Of a stretch of 15,860 bases of DNA, positions 6,985 through 14,008 are shown piece by piece. Below the pieces are notes generated by a model, which saw only the letters and a program-made list of their open reading frames with translations, was not told where the DNA came from and did no database searches. Source of the DNA: Dehalococcoidia bacterium (GTDB taxonomy: Bacteria > Chloroflexota > Dehalococcoidia > GIF9 > AB-539-J10); the NCBI GenBank assembly GCA_030606165.1, contig JAUWGZ010000024.1, forward strand, positions 1 to 15,860, read 5' to 3'. How positions within the stretch are numbered: the stretch's first letter is position 1; each line of letters starts with the position of its first letter. A program made the position numbers and the translations under genes.

Positions 6985-7003
6985 CGCCGCGGGTAGGATT
7001 ATC

Positions 7004-8398
7004 GTGAAAAAAGTCAAAGGATTCAATAAAGCAAGGCAATTACTGACCAGGGAAAACTTCTGGGAGTCTTTCACCACGTCACCGGGACTAGGAGCACAAA
7101 TAAAGCAAGCCTTTGGCGAAGAGCTTTCAGTTCAAGAAGTGGTCGACCGTATCATCGGCGAAGTTCGGGGCAAAGGTGATAAAGCCCTCTTGGATTACAC
7201 CAAAAGATTGGATGGAGTCCGACTGGATTCTCTGGAAGTAGACAGACAGGAAGTTGTTGCCGCTTATGACACGATAGACAAGAAACTTGTCTCGGCCCTT
7301 GAATTCGCAGCCAAAAGAATACGGGACTTCCATCTTGCCTGTGGACACAAATCCGGCCTAATCCCCGTCGCCAAGCACTTGAGGCAACAGGTTCTGCCCT
7401 TACAAAGGGTTGGCCTATATGTGCCCGGTGGCACCGCTGCCTATCCATCCACGGTGCTGATGATGGCCATACCAGCCAAAGTGGCCGGTGTTGGGGAAAT
7501 CATTATGGTTTCACCGCCTGCTAAGGATGGCAGGATTCCTGCACCCACGTTGGTAGCTGCTGGCATTGCCAGGGTCGGCCGTATTTTTAAGCTTGGCGGT
7601 GCTCAGGCTATTGCGGCACTGGCTTTTGGTACTGATTCGATACCCAAAGTGGATAAGATTTGTGGTCCGGGGAACATCTTTGTGACCCTGGCTAAGAAAA
7701 TGGTTTATGGCACAGTGGACCTCGATGGACTCGAAGGTCCCAGCGAGATAGTAATTATAGCCGATGAGAAAGCCGACCCTGCTCTTTGTGCCGCCGACCT
7801 CCTGGCCCAGGCCGAACATGACCCCCTGGCTTCAGTAATTTTAATCACCACTTCGGCTGACCTGGCTGACCAGGTAGACAAGGAAATTGAGATACAACTG
7901 GGAAAATTAAAGCGGCGCTCCACTGCTGGAGCGGCTATTGATGCTGGAATGCTTGTGCTTGTCGATGACATGGCCCAGGCGGTGGAGTTGGTCAATCTCT
8001 TCGCTCCTGAGCACCTCTCCATTATGACATCCGACGCTTCGTCTTTAATCCCCAAAATTCACAATGCCGGCTGTATTTTCATAGGCGAGATCTCGCCCGT
8101 AGTTCTAGGCGATTATGTTGCCGGTCCCAGCCATGTATTGCCCACCGGAGGCAGCGCTCGTTTTGGTTCTCCTCTGGGTGTTGCAGACTTCCTCAAGGTT
8201 ACCAATATCATCGCCTTGGATGAGCCTGCCATGCGAGAACTGAGCCAGGCCGCTGTGGAGATAGCTAAGGCTGAAGGGCTCGATGCCCACGCCCAGGCGG
8301 TAGTCCTCCGTGTCATTGCGAGCGAAGCGAGGCAATCTCGAAGATTTCCCTCTCCCTCGAGGAGAGAGGGTCAAGGTGAGGGTGAAAATTTGAAATGA
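7004..8398 (+). CDS. hisD: Histidinol dehydrogenase
   Basis: HisD carries out the last two steps of histidine synthesis, oxidising L-histidinol to histidine with two NAD. The family signatures YVPGGTAAYPSTVLM and GPGNIFVTLAKKMVYG are intact. The zinc and substrate ligands known in E. coli (Gln259, His262, Asp360, His419) are matched by Gln269, His272, Asp370 and His429, a constant offset of ten. The frame is open upstream to 6827, but that part overlaps hisG and the repeat, so the GTG at 7004 (weak TAGGA ahead) is preferred, giving 464 aa. The normal protein ends near Leu435-Arg436. The last 28 residues (starting VIASEARQS) are translated repeat DNA and lie beyond the usual family length of about 430. 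The stop overlaps hisC by 4 nt. Confidence 0.95.
   Translation: MKKVKGFNKARQLLTRENFWESFTTSPGLGAQIKQAFGEELSVQEVVDRIIGEVRGKGDKALLDYTKRLDGVRLDSLEVDRQEVVAAYDTIDKKLVSALEFAAKRIRDFHLACGHKSGLIPVAKHLRQQVLPLQRVGLYVPGGTAAYPSTVLMMAIPAKVAGVGEIIMVSPPAKDGRIPAPTLVAAGIARVGRIFKLGGAQAIAALAFGTDSIPKVDKICGPGNIFVTLAKKMVYGTVDLDGLEGPSEIVIIADEKADPALCAADLLAQAEHDPLASVILITTSADLADQVDKEIEIQLGKLKRRSTAGAAIDAGMLVLVDDMAQAVELVNLFAPEHLSIMTSDASSLIPKIHNAGCIFIGEISPVVLGDYVAGPSHVLPTGGSARFGSPLGVADFLKVTNIIALDEPAMRELSQAAVEIAKAEGLDAHAQAVVLRVIASEARQSRRFPSPSRREGQGEGENLK
8311..8338. repeat. REP-like half-element at the 3' end of hisD
   Basis: TGTCATTGCGAGCGAAGCG followed by AGGCAATCT matches the left arm of the inverted element at 13918 (TGTCATTGCGAGC...GTGGCAATCT). 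It lies inside the hisD reading frame and encodes VIASEARQS of the C-terminal tail. Confidence 0.75.
8345..8388. repeat. Second repeat type in the hisD tail, with hairpin
   Basis: CCCTCTC (8348-8354) pairs with GAGAGGG (8364-8370). The stretch then continues GTCAAGGTGAGGGTGAAAA. This 'ccctctccc...gagagggtcaaggtgaggg' pattern is a widespread short bacterial repeat. It is translated as FPSPSRREGQGEGE in HisD, and its GGTGAGGG lies upstream of the hisC start at 8395, where it may act as the ribosome-binding region. Confidence 0.6.
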
Positions 8399-9483
8399 AT
8401 ATCGAAAAACTTATCAGGCCTGAGCTTGTGACCATGAAGGGTTACACCCCTATCGAGCCTACGGAAGTTTTGAGCCAACGAACTGAATTGCCTTCGAGTA
8501 AAGTAATAAAGCTCGATGGTAACGAGAATCCTTATGGATGTTCCCCAAAGGTCTATCAAGCTCTAGCCACTTATCCCTATTATCATAATTACCCCGACCC
8601 GGAGCAAATGGAGCTACGGAAGGCTTTAGAGAAATATACTGGCCTGGGCCGCCAGCACATTGTTTGCGGCATGGGCAGCGATGAACTCATTGACCTTATC
8701 CTCAGGCTTTTCCTAAAGCCCGGAGACGAGGTTATAAATTGTCCACCGACATTTGGTATGTACCCCTTTAGCACCGATGTTTGTGGAGGCAGGGTGGTTG
8801 ATGTGCCCAGAACCGAAGATTTCGCTCTTGATATGCCTGGTATAAAGAAGGCATTGACCAGGAGAGCAAAGGCCATCTTTGTTGCCTCGCCCAATAATCC
8901 CACCGGCGACACCGCCACCGAGAAGGAAATTATGGAGCTTGTTGGGACCGGGAAAATCGTTGCCGTGGACGAAGCCTATTTTGAATTCAGTAATGTGACC
9001 ATGGCTAACCTGGTGCCCTCTTACCCTAACTTGATAGTTTTACGCACCTTCAGCAAATGGGCCGGGCTAGCCGGCTTAAGGATAGGCTACGGCTTTTTTC
9101 CTATAGAAATTGCCGGTTATCTGATGAAGATTAAGCAGCCCTACAACGCCAATGCCGCAGCCCAAGCTGCAGTGCTAGCTTCCCTGGCAGATATAGAGTA
9201 TCTTCGTGCTAATGTTACCAAAATAGTTGTGGAACGGGAGCGATTATCCGGCAAACTAAAGGAACTGGATTGGCTAAGGCCTTACCCCTCACAGGGAAAC
9301 TTTATCCTCTGTTCTCTGTCCAAAGGAAAGGCCGAAGAAACCTGGCAACAACTACGCAAGAAAGGCATCTTTGTGCGCTATTTCGACACTCCGCGATTAA
9401 AAGACTGTCTGCGAATTAGCGTGGGCAGACCTGAGGATACCGATACTCTGGTTAAGGCATTAAAGGAGGTTAAACATGACTGA
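8395..9483 (+). CDS. hisC: Histidinol-phosphate aminotransferase
   Basis: HisC is a class I/II PLP-dependent aminotransferase converting imidazole acetol phosphate and glutamate to histidinol phosphate. Seen in the sequence: KLDGNENPYGCSP (N-terminal substrate lid), SPNNPTGD (165-172), DEAYFEF with Asp192 contacting the PLP ring nitrogen, and RTFSKWAGLAGLRIGYG with Lys221 as the Schiff-base lysine. Length (362 aa) is normal. The start overlaps the hisD stop by 4 nt. Its ribosome-binding sequence (AGGTGAGGG, about 13 nt ahead) belongs to a repeat element. The 3' end overlaps hisB by 8 nt. Confidence 0.95.
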   Translation: MNIEKLIRPELVTMKGYTPIEPTEVLSQRTELPSSKVIKLDGNENPYGCSPKVYQALATYPYYHNYPDPEQMELRKALEKYTGLGRQHIVCGMGSDELIDLILRLFLKPGDEVINCPPTFGMYPFSTDVCGGRVVDVPRTEDFALDMPGIKKALTRRAKAIFVASPNNPTGDTATEKEIMELVGTGKIVAVDEAYFEFSNVTMANLVPSYPNLIVLRTFSKWAGLAGLRIGYGFFPIEIAGYLMKIKQPYNANAAAQAAVLASLADIEYLRANVTKIVVERERLSGKLKELDWLRPYPSQGNFILCSLSKGKAEETWQQLRKKGIFVRYFDTPRLKDCLRISVGRPEDTDTLVKALKEVKHD

Positions 9484-10066
9484 AAGAAAAGCAACAGTTG
9501 CCCGTGAGACTGCCGAAACGAATGTCAGGGTGGAGCTCAACATTGACGGCAGCGGGCAATTTCAAATCACCACCGGCATAAGGATGTTCGACCACCTCCT
9601 TAGCCATCTAGCTCAACATGGAGTATTCGATATAAAAATCTCAGCCTCAGGTCCCGACCAGCACCATGTAGTGGAGGATGTGGCTATCTCCCTTGGCAAA
9701 GCTTTTAACCAGGCACTGGGGAAAAAGCAGGGCATTGTTCGTATGGCCCATGCTGTCGTGCCTATGGACGAAGCTCTGGCAGCGGTAGCTGTGGATATCG
9801 GAGGCAGAGTCTACAGCGTAATCGAGGCAGACTTTAGCGAAGCTAACATAGGCGACCTGGACGCTGATTTAGTCCGCCACTTCCTGGTCTCCCTTGCCTC
9901 CGAAGCTAAAATTAACCTCCACGCCAAGGTGCTCAGCGGCATCAACGACCACCACAAAGCCGAAGCTTTGTTCAAAGCCCTGGCCCGAGCCCTGGACTCA
10001 GCTACCCAGATTGACGAGCGAATTCTGGGAAGGGTGCCCAGCACCAAAGAGGTTATTGAAGGGTAG
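9476..10066 (+). CDS. hisB: Imidazoleglycerol-phosphate dehydratase
   Basis: HisB (monofunctional, 196 aa) dehydrates imidazole glycerol phosphate to imidazole acetol phosphate, the substrate of HisC. The two Mn-binding repeats are present: FDHLLSHLAQHG with DQHHVVEDVAISLG, and SGINDHHKAEALFKALARAL. PMDEAL is also intact. No phosphatase domain is fused. The start has an excellent AAAGGAGGT 5-6 nt upstream, inside the hisC 3' end, so it can initiate efficiently on its own. It is the last his gene visible; hisH, A, F and I/E are not here. The stop codon is the first base pair group of a hairpin at 10064-10090. Confidence 0.96.
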   Translation: MTERKATVARETAETNVRVELNIDGSGQFQITTGIRMFDHLLSHLAQHGVFDIKISASGPDQHHVVEDVAISLGKAFNQALGKKQGIVRMAHAVVPMDEALAAVAVDIGGRVYSVIEADFSEANIGDLDADLVRHFLVSLASEAKINLHAKVLSGINDHHKAEALFKALARALDSATQIDERILGRVPSTKEVIEG

Positions 10067-10090
10067 GATTGTGTATGAAGAGCAATCCTA
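10064..10090 (+). terminator. Hairpin at the end of the his operon, possible weak terminator
   Basis: TAGGATTG (10064-10071) pairs perfectly with CAATCCTA (10083-10090) over an 11-nt loop. The stem begins at the hisB stop codon. No T tract follows, so Rho-independent termination is doubtful. It could instead be a 3'-end stabilising hairpin. Confidence 0.35.
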
Positions 10091-10182
10091 AATCCTGTAG
10101 CAGCAACAACCATGCCTTTTGCAAGGTTGGTAGTTTTGGTATCTTTTGAATTCATGGGGCGCTAAGATATGGGGGGTAAATT

Positions 10183-10869
10183 TTGAACAGCTTTCTTGAG
10201 AGAATATCAGATTGGTCACGGGTGCATTTATTGCAATTGTGGGTGGGTCTTTGTATGGTCGTAGCTATAACCATTCATTTTACTCCGTTATCACTCTACG
10301 AAGGTATCCAGATCCTAGTCGCGGTTACGCTTGTCCTTGTTACTTCGCGATATGCCTTTTCCGCGCATGAGCAAGCGGAGGCTAGCAAAAGAATGGCAGA
10401 GGAAATGGCTCGACCACTACTCGTCCCAATTGGTGGTAAAGACGGGGTAGCACGGCTCACAGAAATGCCAAGAGTGAATGGTGAACCAAGGTGGCTTCAT
10501 GTGCATAATGTCGGACTAGGGCCTGCCACAAACATAGCTATAAGATTGGAGCTACGGTCTGGGAACAACTCACCAACTGTTCAACTAGGCGAGATGCAAA
10601 CCGGCACTGAGCCACTTGCGTCAGGCGATAAAGGGCTTGTTTGTCAGTGGAAGAGTACCGACAAACCAGCTGAGATTTACGACGGCCATTGCATAGTTAT
10701 TAGCTATGATGATGTATCTGGTCGCCATTTTGAGACAGAAGGCCAATGGATAAAAGAAAGTGCTAGTTGGGTGAGCATTAGGACTGTGCAAGTTAAGAAG
10801 CCTCGCACACGTGTAAGGGAAATAGATCATTACGGACGTGCTTTAGGTAATGATGACACGCATAAGTGA
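10183..10869 (+). CDS. Uncharacterised two-helix membrane protein with beta-rich C-terminal domain
   Basis: I do not recognise the family. The start is TTG at 10183 with GGGGGG 8 nt ahead. Two membrane helices (about residues 14-33 and 38-59) form a hairpin. They are followed by a basic/acidic linker (SAHEQAEASKRMAEEMARP), and then a soluble domain of about 145 residues. That domain contains LHVHNVGLGPATNIAIRLEL, a pattern of many bacterial proteins in which a beta-sandwich-like domain follows a membrane hairpin. The tail is basic (VQVKKPRTRVREIDHYG). The gene stands alone after the his operon and before hicBA. No catalytic residues are evident. Function unknown. Confidence 0.7.
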   Translation: MNSFLERISDWSRVHLLQLWVGLCMVVAITIHFTPLSLYEGIQILVAVTLVLVTSRYAFSAHEQAEASKRMAEEMARPLLVPIGGKDGVARLTEMPRVNGEPRWLHVHNVGLGPATNIAIRLELRSGNNSPTVQLGEMQTGTEPLASGDKGLVCQWKSTDKPAEIYDGHCIVISYDDVSGRHFETEGQWIKESASWVSIRTVQVKKPRTRVREIDHYGRALGNDDTHK

Positions 10870-10883
10870 ACCAAAATCTATAC

Positions 10884-10899
10884 AGTTCGGGTTTTCCCC
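10884..10899 (+). repeat. 16-nt direct repeat flanking hicBA, left copy
   Basis: AGTTCGGGTTTTCCCC here matches AGTTCGGATTTTCCCC at 11522-11537 in 15 of 16 positions. It lies just upstream of, and partly in, the -35 region of the hicB promoter. Confidence 0.5.
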
Positions 10900-10910
10900 G
10901 ATTGCTTATG

Positions 10911-10919
10911 TGTTATAAT
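10911..10919 (+). promoter_or_regulatory. Extended -10 promoter of hicBA
   Basis: TGTTATAAT consists of a TG extension and a perfect TATAAT at 10914-10919. The -35 region (near 10891) is poor, as is usual for extended -10 promoters. The predicted leader to the hicB ATG is about 67 nt. Confidence 0.5.
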
Positions 10920-10992
10920 CTCAATGTAGGGCAACTTGGAGCAGGCTGCCTCGAGTAATAAATAATTTCTGAGTTCAAGAGGAAGAGGAATT

Positions 10993-11217
10993 ATGTTAAG
11001 AAAGTTTCGGGTAATTCTTGAGCCTAATGAGTTGGGTGGATATACCGTGACAGTCCCTTTGTTACCTGGATGCATCAGTGAGGGTGATACCAGGGAAGAA
11101 GCCTTAGCTAACATCAGGGAAGCTATAGAACTCTATATAGAAAGCCTTCAAGCAGACGGCGAACCGATTCCCAGTGAAGAAGCTACCGAAGAAGCTGTTA
11201 TAGAGGTTCCAGTGTGA
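10993..11217 (+). CDS. hicB: HicB-family antitoxin
   Basis: This 74-aa protein has the degenerate RNase H-like HicB fold. FRVILEPNELGGYTVTVPLL, then PGCISEGDTREEALANIREA, then IELYIESLQADGEPIP are the hallmark strand-strand-helix elements. It should bind and neutralise the HicA mRNA interferase encoded next. The order is antitoxin first, and the stop overlaps the HicA start (GTGA). AGAGGAA precedes the ATG at 10993. The protein ends shortly after the HicB core (EEAVIEVPV). No C-terminal helix-turn-helix or ribbon-helix-helix is visible, so classical autorepression by a HicB DNA-binding domain is not obvious. Confidence 0.9.
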   Translation: MLRKFRVILEPNELGGYTVTVPLLPGCISEGDTREEALANIREAIELYIESLQADGEPIPSEEATEEAVIEVPV

Positions 11218-11435
11218 GGCTTCCACGGCTAAGTGGGAAGCAAGCTGTAGAGGCACTTGTGCGGGCAGGTTTCGAGATACATCGTATCCGAGGAAGTCAT
11301 TATATTCTTAAAAATCCTGAAACAAATCGGAGGGTAACAATCCCTTACCATCGGCGAGAGCTTGCCTTGAAGACATTGCGTTCCATCTTAAAGCAAGCAG
11401 CAATAAGTCCCGAAGAGTTCTCCGAACTACTATAA
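11214..11435 (+). CDS. hicA: HicA-family mRNA interferase toxin
   Basis: HicA is a small double-stranded-RNA-binding-like toxin that cleaves mRNA. This 73-aa copy has the expected layout: LSGKQAVEALVRAGFEIHRI, then RGSHYILKNPETNRRVTIPY with the catalytic histidine in GSH, then HRRELALKTLRSILKQAAIS. It starts at GTG 11214, overlapping the hicB stop by 4 nt, which ties its translation to that of the antitoxin. The active-site histidine is retained and the length is normal, so the toxin appears intact. Confidence 0.92.
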   Translation: MRLPRLSGKQAVEALVRAGFEIHRIRGSHYILKNPETNRRVTIPYHRRELALKTLRSILKQAAISPEEFSELL

Positions 11436-11758
11436 GCGATCCTGCGTCTTTGAGGATGGGAAAGACCACCTTCCGAATCTTGCGCTCGGAGGGTTAAAAT
11501 GATAAATCATACATCCACAAAAGTTCGGATTTTCCCCTTACCCAAGGAAGGGCTTATTGGTAGCTTAAGATGAGAGTCTCGCCTTTGCAGCACGAGTTAT
11601 TGACAGGGTTTCCAGCATCGAGTAACTTATCGAGGGGTAGGAAGATATCTGATTCAGCCACAAATCTCTCAAGAAGTGCGGCTATACAGCAGGCTCCATT
11701 ATGGTTAAAATAATGCATGGTTAGCATCTGCAGAAAATATGAGAGAGCGAGGTAGGAA
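11436..11758. other. Intergenic region between hicA and the MscS gene
   Basis: The region holds the right copy of the 16-nt repeat (11522-11537). It also holds a possible weak promoter: TTGACA at 11600-11605, then 17 nt, then TAACTT, reading toward the MscS gene with a leader of about 125 nt. A minus-strand frame covers 11554-11735 (about 57 codons) but has no ribosome-binding site. No gene is called. Confidence 0.4.
11522..11537 (+). repeat. 16-nt direct repeat flanking hicBA, right copy
   Basis: AGTTCGGATTTTCCCC differs at one base from the copy at 10884. The two lie about 640 nt apart, on either side of the hicBA pair. Confidence 0.5.
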
Positions 11759-12637
11759 ATGCCGGAACTGAGTTGGGCCACCGTAGTCACCTGGTTGATA
11801 GACCATGGCATCCGCATCCTTATTATAGTAGCAGTGGGAGCTGTGTTGTGGTTCGCCCTAAATAAGTTTCTCCCGCCTATTGTGCGCCGTAGCATAGCCC
11901 GAACCAAGTATAAGGAAAGCAAAGGGGGGATGGAGAAAAGGACGAATACCCTTCTATCTATCTTCAAGGGGATGGGGCGGGTATTCATTGTCATAGTTGG
12001 TATAATGATGGTCCTGTCTGAGGTGGGAATAGCCGTCGCGCCAGTCCTGGCTGGCTTCGGCATCATCGGCATAGCCATCGGCTTCGGCGCTCAGTACTTG
12101 ATAAGAGACCTCATTGCTGGCATATTCATCATCTTGGAGAACCAGTACAGGGTGGGTGATGTAGCCAGGGTAGCCGATATTGCTGGGCTGGTGGAGGAGG
12201 TAAGTTTGAGAAAGACTGTGCTCCGTGACCTGGATGGCATAGTCCACTATGTACCCAATGGCGAGATCAGGACAGCCAGCAACTTCACCAGGCACTTTTC
12301 CAGGGTCAATCTCAATGTCTCGGTAGCATATGACACTGACCTCGACCATGCCATAAGCGTGATAAATCGCGTAGGGCAGGAACTCGCTGAGGATGAAAAA
12401 TGGCGTAAAGTAATCAAAAGTCCTCCCCAGGCGCTGAGGGTTGATAAGCTGGGCGACTCCGGAATAGATATCAAGATTTTGGGGGATGTTAAACCTATAG
12501 AGCAGTGGGCAGTGATGGGGGAGTTGAGGCTTCGCCTCAAGAAAGCTTTTGATGCCGAAGGTATAGAAATACCCTGGCCCCATACCAAAGTCTATTTTGG
12601 CAATCCTTTACCGGATTTTCCTAAGAAGGAGGATTAG
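11759..12637 (+). CDS. mscS: Small-conductance mechanosensitive channel (MscS family)
   Basis: MscS channels form heptameric pores that open under membrane tension to release solutes on osmotic downshock. This 292-aa protein has the minimal three-helix layout: TM1 about 18-38, TM2 about 72-91 and TM3 about 93-125. TM3 contains the pore-lining glycine/alanine pattern GFGIIGIAIGFGAQYLIRDL, followed by GIFIILENQYRVGD, the signature at the start of the beta domain. VHYVPNGEI and the alpha-beta cage with IPWPHTKVYF complete the family architecture. The ATG at 11759 has AGGTAGG just upstream. It appears to be monocistronic. The soluble cage is of normal size, without extra sensor domains. Confidence 0.93.
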   Translation: MPELSWATVVTWLIDHGIRILIIVAVGAVLWFALNKFLPPIVRRSIARTKYKESKGGMEKRTNTLLSIFKGMGRVFIVIVGIMMVLSEVGIAVAPVLAGFGIIGIAIGFGAQYLIRDLIAGIFIILENQYRVGDVARVADIAGLVEEVSLRKTVLRDLDGIVHYVPNGEIRTASNFTRHFSRVNLNVSVAYDTDLDHAISVINRVGQELAEDEKWRKVIKSPPQALRVDKLGDSGIDIKILGDVKPIEQWAVMGELRLRLKKAFDAEGIEIPWPHTKVYFGNPLPDFPKKED

Positions 12638-12665
12638 TCTCACGAAGTATTCCCAGCCTGCTTTT

Positions 12666-12685
12666 TGCAAAAATTCCCGACACAG
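12666..12685 (+). repeat. 20-nt direct repeat flanking the glutaminyl cyclase gene, left copy
   Basis: TGCAAAAATTCCCGACACAG is identical at all 20 positions to 13824-13843 and lies between the MscS gene and the cyclase gene. Flanking bases differ on both sides. Confidence 0.7.
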
Positions 12686-12813
12686 AACCCTTTCCCTGGC
12701 TCAGTAAGAAATAGACAAGCTATTCAGAATGCAGAGGCAAACTTTAAAGACTTTACCTTAAACGGGAACTCCACCTTCATGATATTGGGGAGGTCGGGAG
12801 TAAGGTAATCTTC

Positions 12814-13623
12814 ATGAACCGTATCTTCAGGATATTCATCTTGGGGCTCTTTGCATTGCTAGGAGCAGCTTTTGTTTTCTCTTGCTCAAATCTTCCGGAA
12901 TCCCCGGTTCCTGGCAATTCAGATGTCATTATCTATACGTATAATATAGCCAATACCTACCCCCATGACCGCAATGCTTTCACCCAAGGATTGGTTTTCG
13001 AAGATGGCGTTCTATATGAGGGAACAGGGCGTTTTGGACAATCTACATTGCGTAGAGTGGAATTGGAAACCGGAGACATCCTGCAAATTCGTGAGCTATC
13101 AGCTCAGTTTTTCGGTGAAGGCATAACCATTTATGAAAACAAGATCATCCAGTTGACCTGGAGATCCAATATCGGGTTTGTCTATGACAAAAACAGTTTT
13201 GAGTTACTACAAGAGTTTAATTATTCAACTGAAGGCTGGGGCATTACGCATGATGGAGAGCGCTTAATCATGAGCGACGGTACGTCAACATTACATTTCT
13301 TGGACCCGCAGACCTTTGAGGAAATCAGTCAGCTTGAGGTCTTTGACAACGATGATCCCGTAACCAGACTCAATGAATTGGAATACGTCCAAGGGGAAAT
13401 CTATGCCAATGTCTGGCAAACGGACCAAGTCGCAAGGATTGCACCCGGGACAGGTCAAGTAGTTGGGTGGGTAGATCTGGCAGGACTCCTAACCGCAGAA
13501 GACCTTAGCGAGCCGGTTGATGTTCTCAACGGCATTGCGTATGATGCAAAGACTGATCGCTTGTTTGTGACTGGAAAGTTGTGGCCTAAACTCTTCGAGA
13601 TTGAACTGATTTCTCCAGGATAA
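12814..13623 (+). CDS. Glutaminyl-peptide cyclotransferase, exported lipoprotein
   Basis: The enzyme cyclises N-terminal glutamine to pyroglutamate. It belongs to the beta-propeller type (plant/bacterial glutamine cyclotransferase), not the zinc-dependent animal type. Diagnostic blocks are YPHDRNAFTQGLVFEDG, LYEGTGRFGQSTLRRVEL, EGWGITHDGERLIMSDGT, NELEYVQGEIYANVWQTD and VLNGIAYDAKTDRLFVTGK ending KLWPKLFEIE. The N-terminus is a signal peptide (basic MNRIFR, hydrophobic core 7-22) ending in VFSC. Cys24 is the likely lipidated residue, although Phe in the lipobox is less common. At 269 aa it has normal family length. The ATG at 12814 has AAGG about 9 nt upstream. It stands alone and is flanked by a 20-nt direct repeat. 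Confidence 0.9.
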   Translation: MNRIFRIFILGLFALLGAAFVFSCSNLPESPVPGNSDVIIYTYNIANTYPHDRNAFTQGLVFEDGVLYEGTGRFGQSTLRRVELETGDILQIRELSAQFFGEGITIYENKIIQLTWRSNIGFVYDKNSFELLQEFNYSTEGWGITHDGERLIMSDGTSTLHFLDPQTFEEISQLEVFDNDDPVTRLNELEYVQGEIYANVWQTDQVARIAPGTGQVVGWVDLAGLLTAEDLSEPVDVLNGIAYDAKTDRLFVTGKLWPKLFEIELISPG

Positions 13624-13678
13624 TTGACGATTCTCTCTTTCGAACTAAGTCACTGCCTGACCAGTGCTAGCACTACAA

Positions 13679-13743
13679 GATTCTTCGGTCTCTTTCCCTT
13701 CGGTATGCCCAGGGCTTCGGCTTAGGCGCTTCTCACAATGACA
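13679..13743. repeat. REP-like half-element
   Basis: It begins AGATTCTTCGGTC and ends CTCACAATGACA, resembling the right arm of the element at 13918-14000 (AGATTGCTTCGTC...CTCGCAATGACA). It is single-sided here, with a GC-rich middle containing TTCGG three times. Confidence 0.5.
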
Positions 13744-13823
13744 AAAAAGCTAAAGAGAAGGCCTTTTCTATTTCCCAAACTACTCCTCCAATAATCCATT
13801 ATCTTGGTAATAGTGTTTCTCGG

Positions 13824-13843
13824 TGCAAAAATTCCCGACACAG
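13824..13843 (+). repeat. 20-nt direct repeat flanking the glutaminyl cyclase gene, right copy
   Basis: Perfect second copy of the 20-mer at 12666-12685, in the same orientation and 1,158 nt downstream. It lies between the cyclase gene and the inverted-repeat element. Confidence 0.7.
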
Positions 13844-13917
13844 TGGGCTAGTTCAGATAGATGGATGACACTCCAAGGTATAATATATATCTTCGGGATG
13901 GTTGTAATAGTTTCTTG

Positions 13918-14000
13918 TGTCATTGCGAGCACAGCGTGGCAATCTCTATCCCCAGCGGCCCCACAAGATTGCTTCGTCACTTCCGTTCCTCGCAATGACA
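13918..14000. repeat. 83-nt inverted-repeat element (REP/MITE-like)
   Basis: The left arm TGTCATTGCGAGC...GGCAATCT (13918-13945) is complementary, with small gaps, to the right arm AGATTGCTTCGTC...CTCGCAATGACA (13966-14000). The outer 11 bases pair perfectly (TGTCATTGCGA / TCGCAATGACA). The middle is GC-rich. No transposase is encoded. Related halves occur at 6927-6984, 8311-8338 and 13679-13743. Confidence 0.8.
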
Positions 14001-14008
14001 ACGCAAGC

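Noticed and set aside
6827..7003. Upstream extension of hisD by 59 codons
   Set aside because: It overlaps the 3' end of hisG and translates repeat DNA. HisD family length and the zinc-ligand offset support the GTG at 7004.
11554..12078. Minus-strand 174-codon frame opposite the MscS gene
   Set aside because: Most of it is the antisense shadow of MscS. The last 57 codons look somewhat protein-like, but their ATG lacks a ribosome-binding site.
11954..12583. Minus-strand 209-codon frame inside the MscS gene
   Set aside because: Entirely antisense to a well-supported channel gene.
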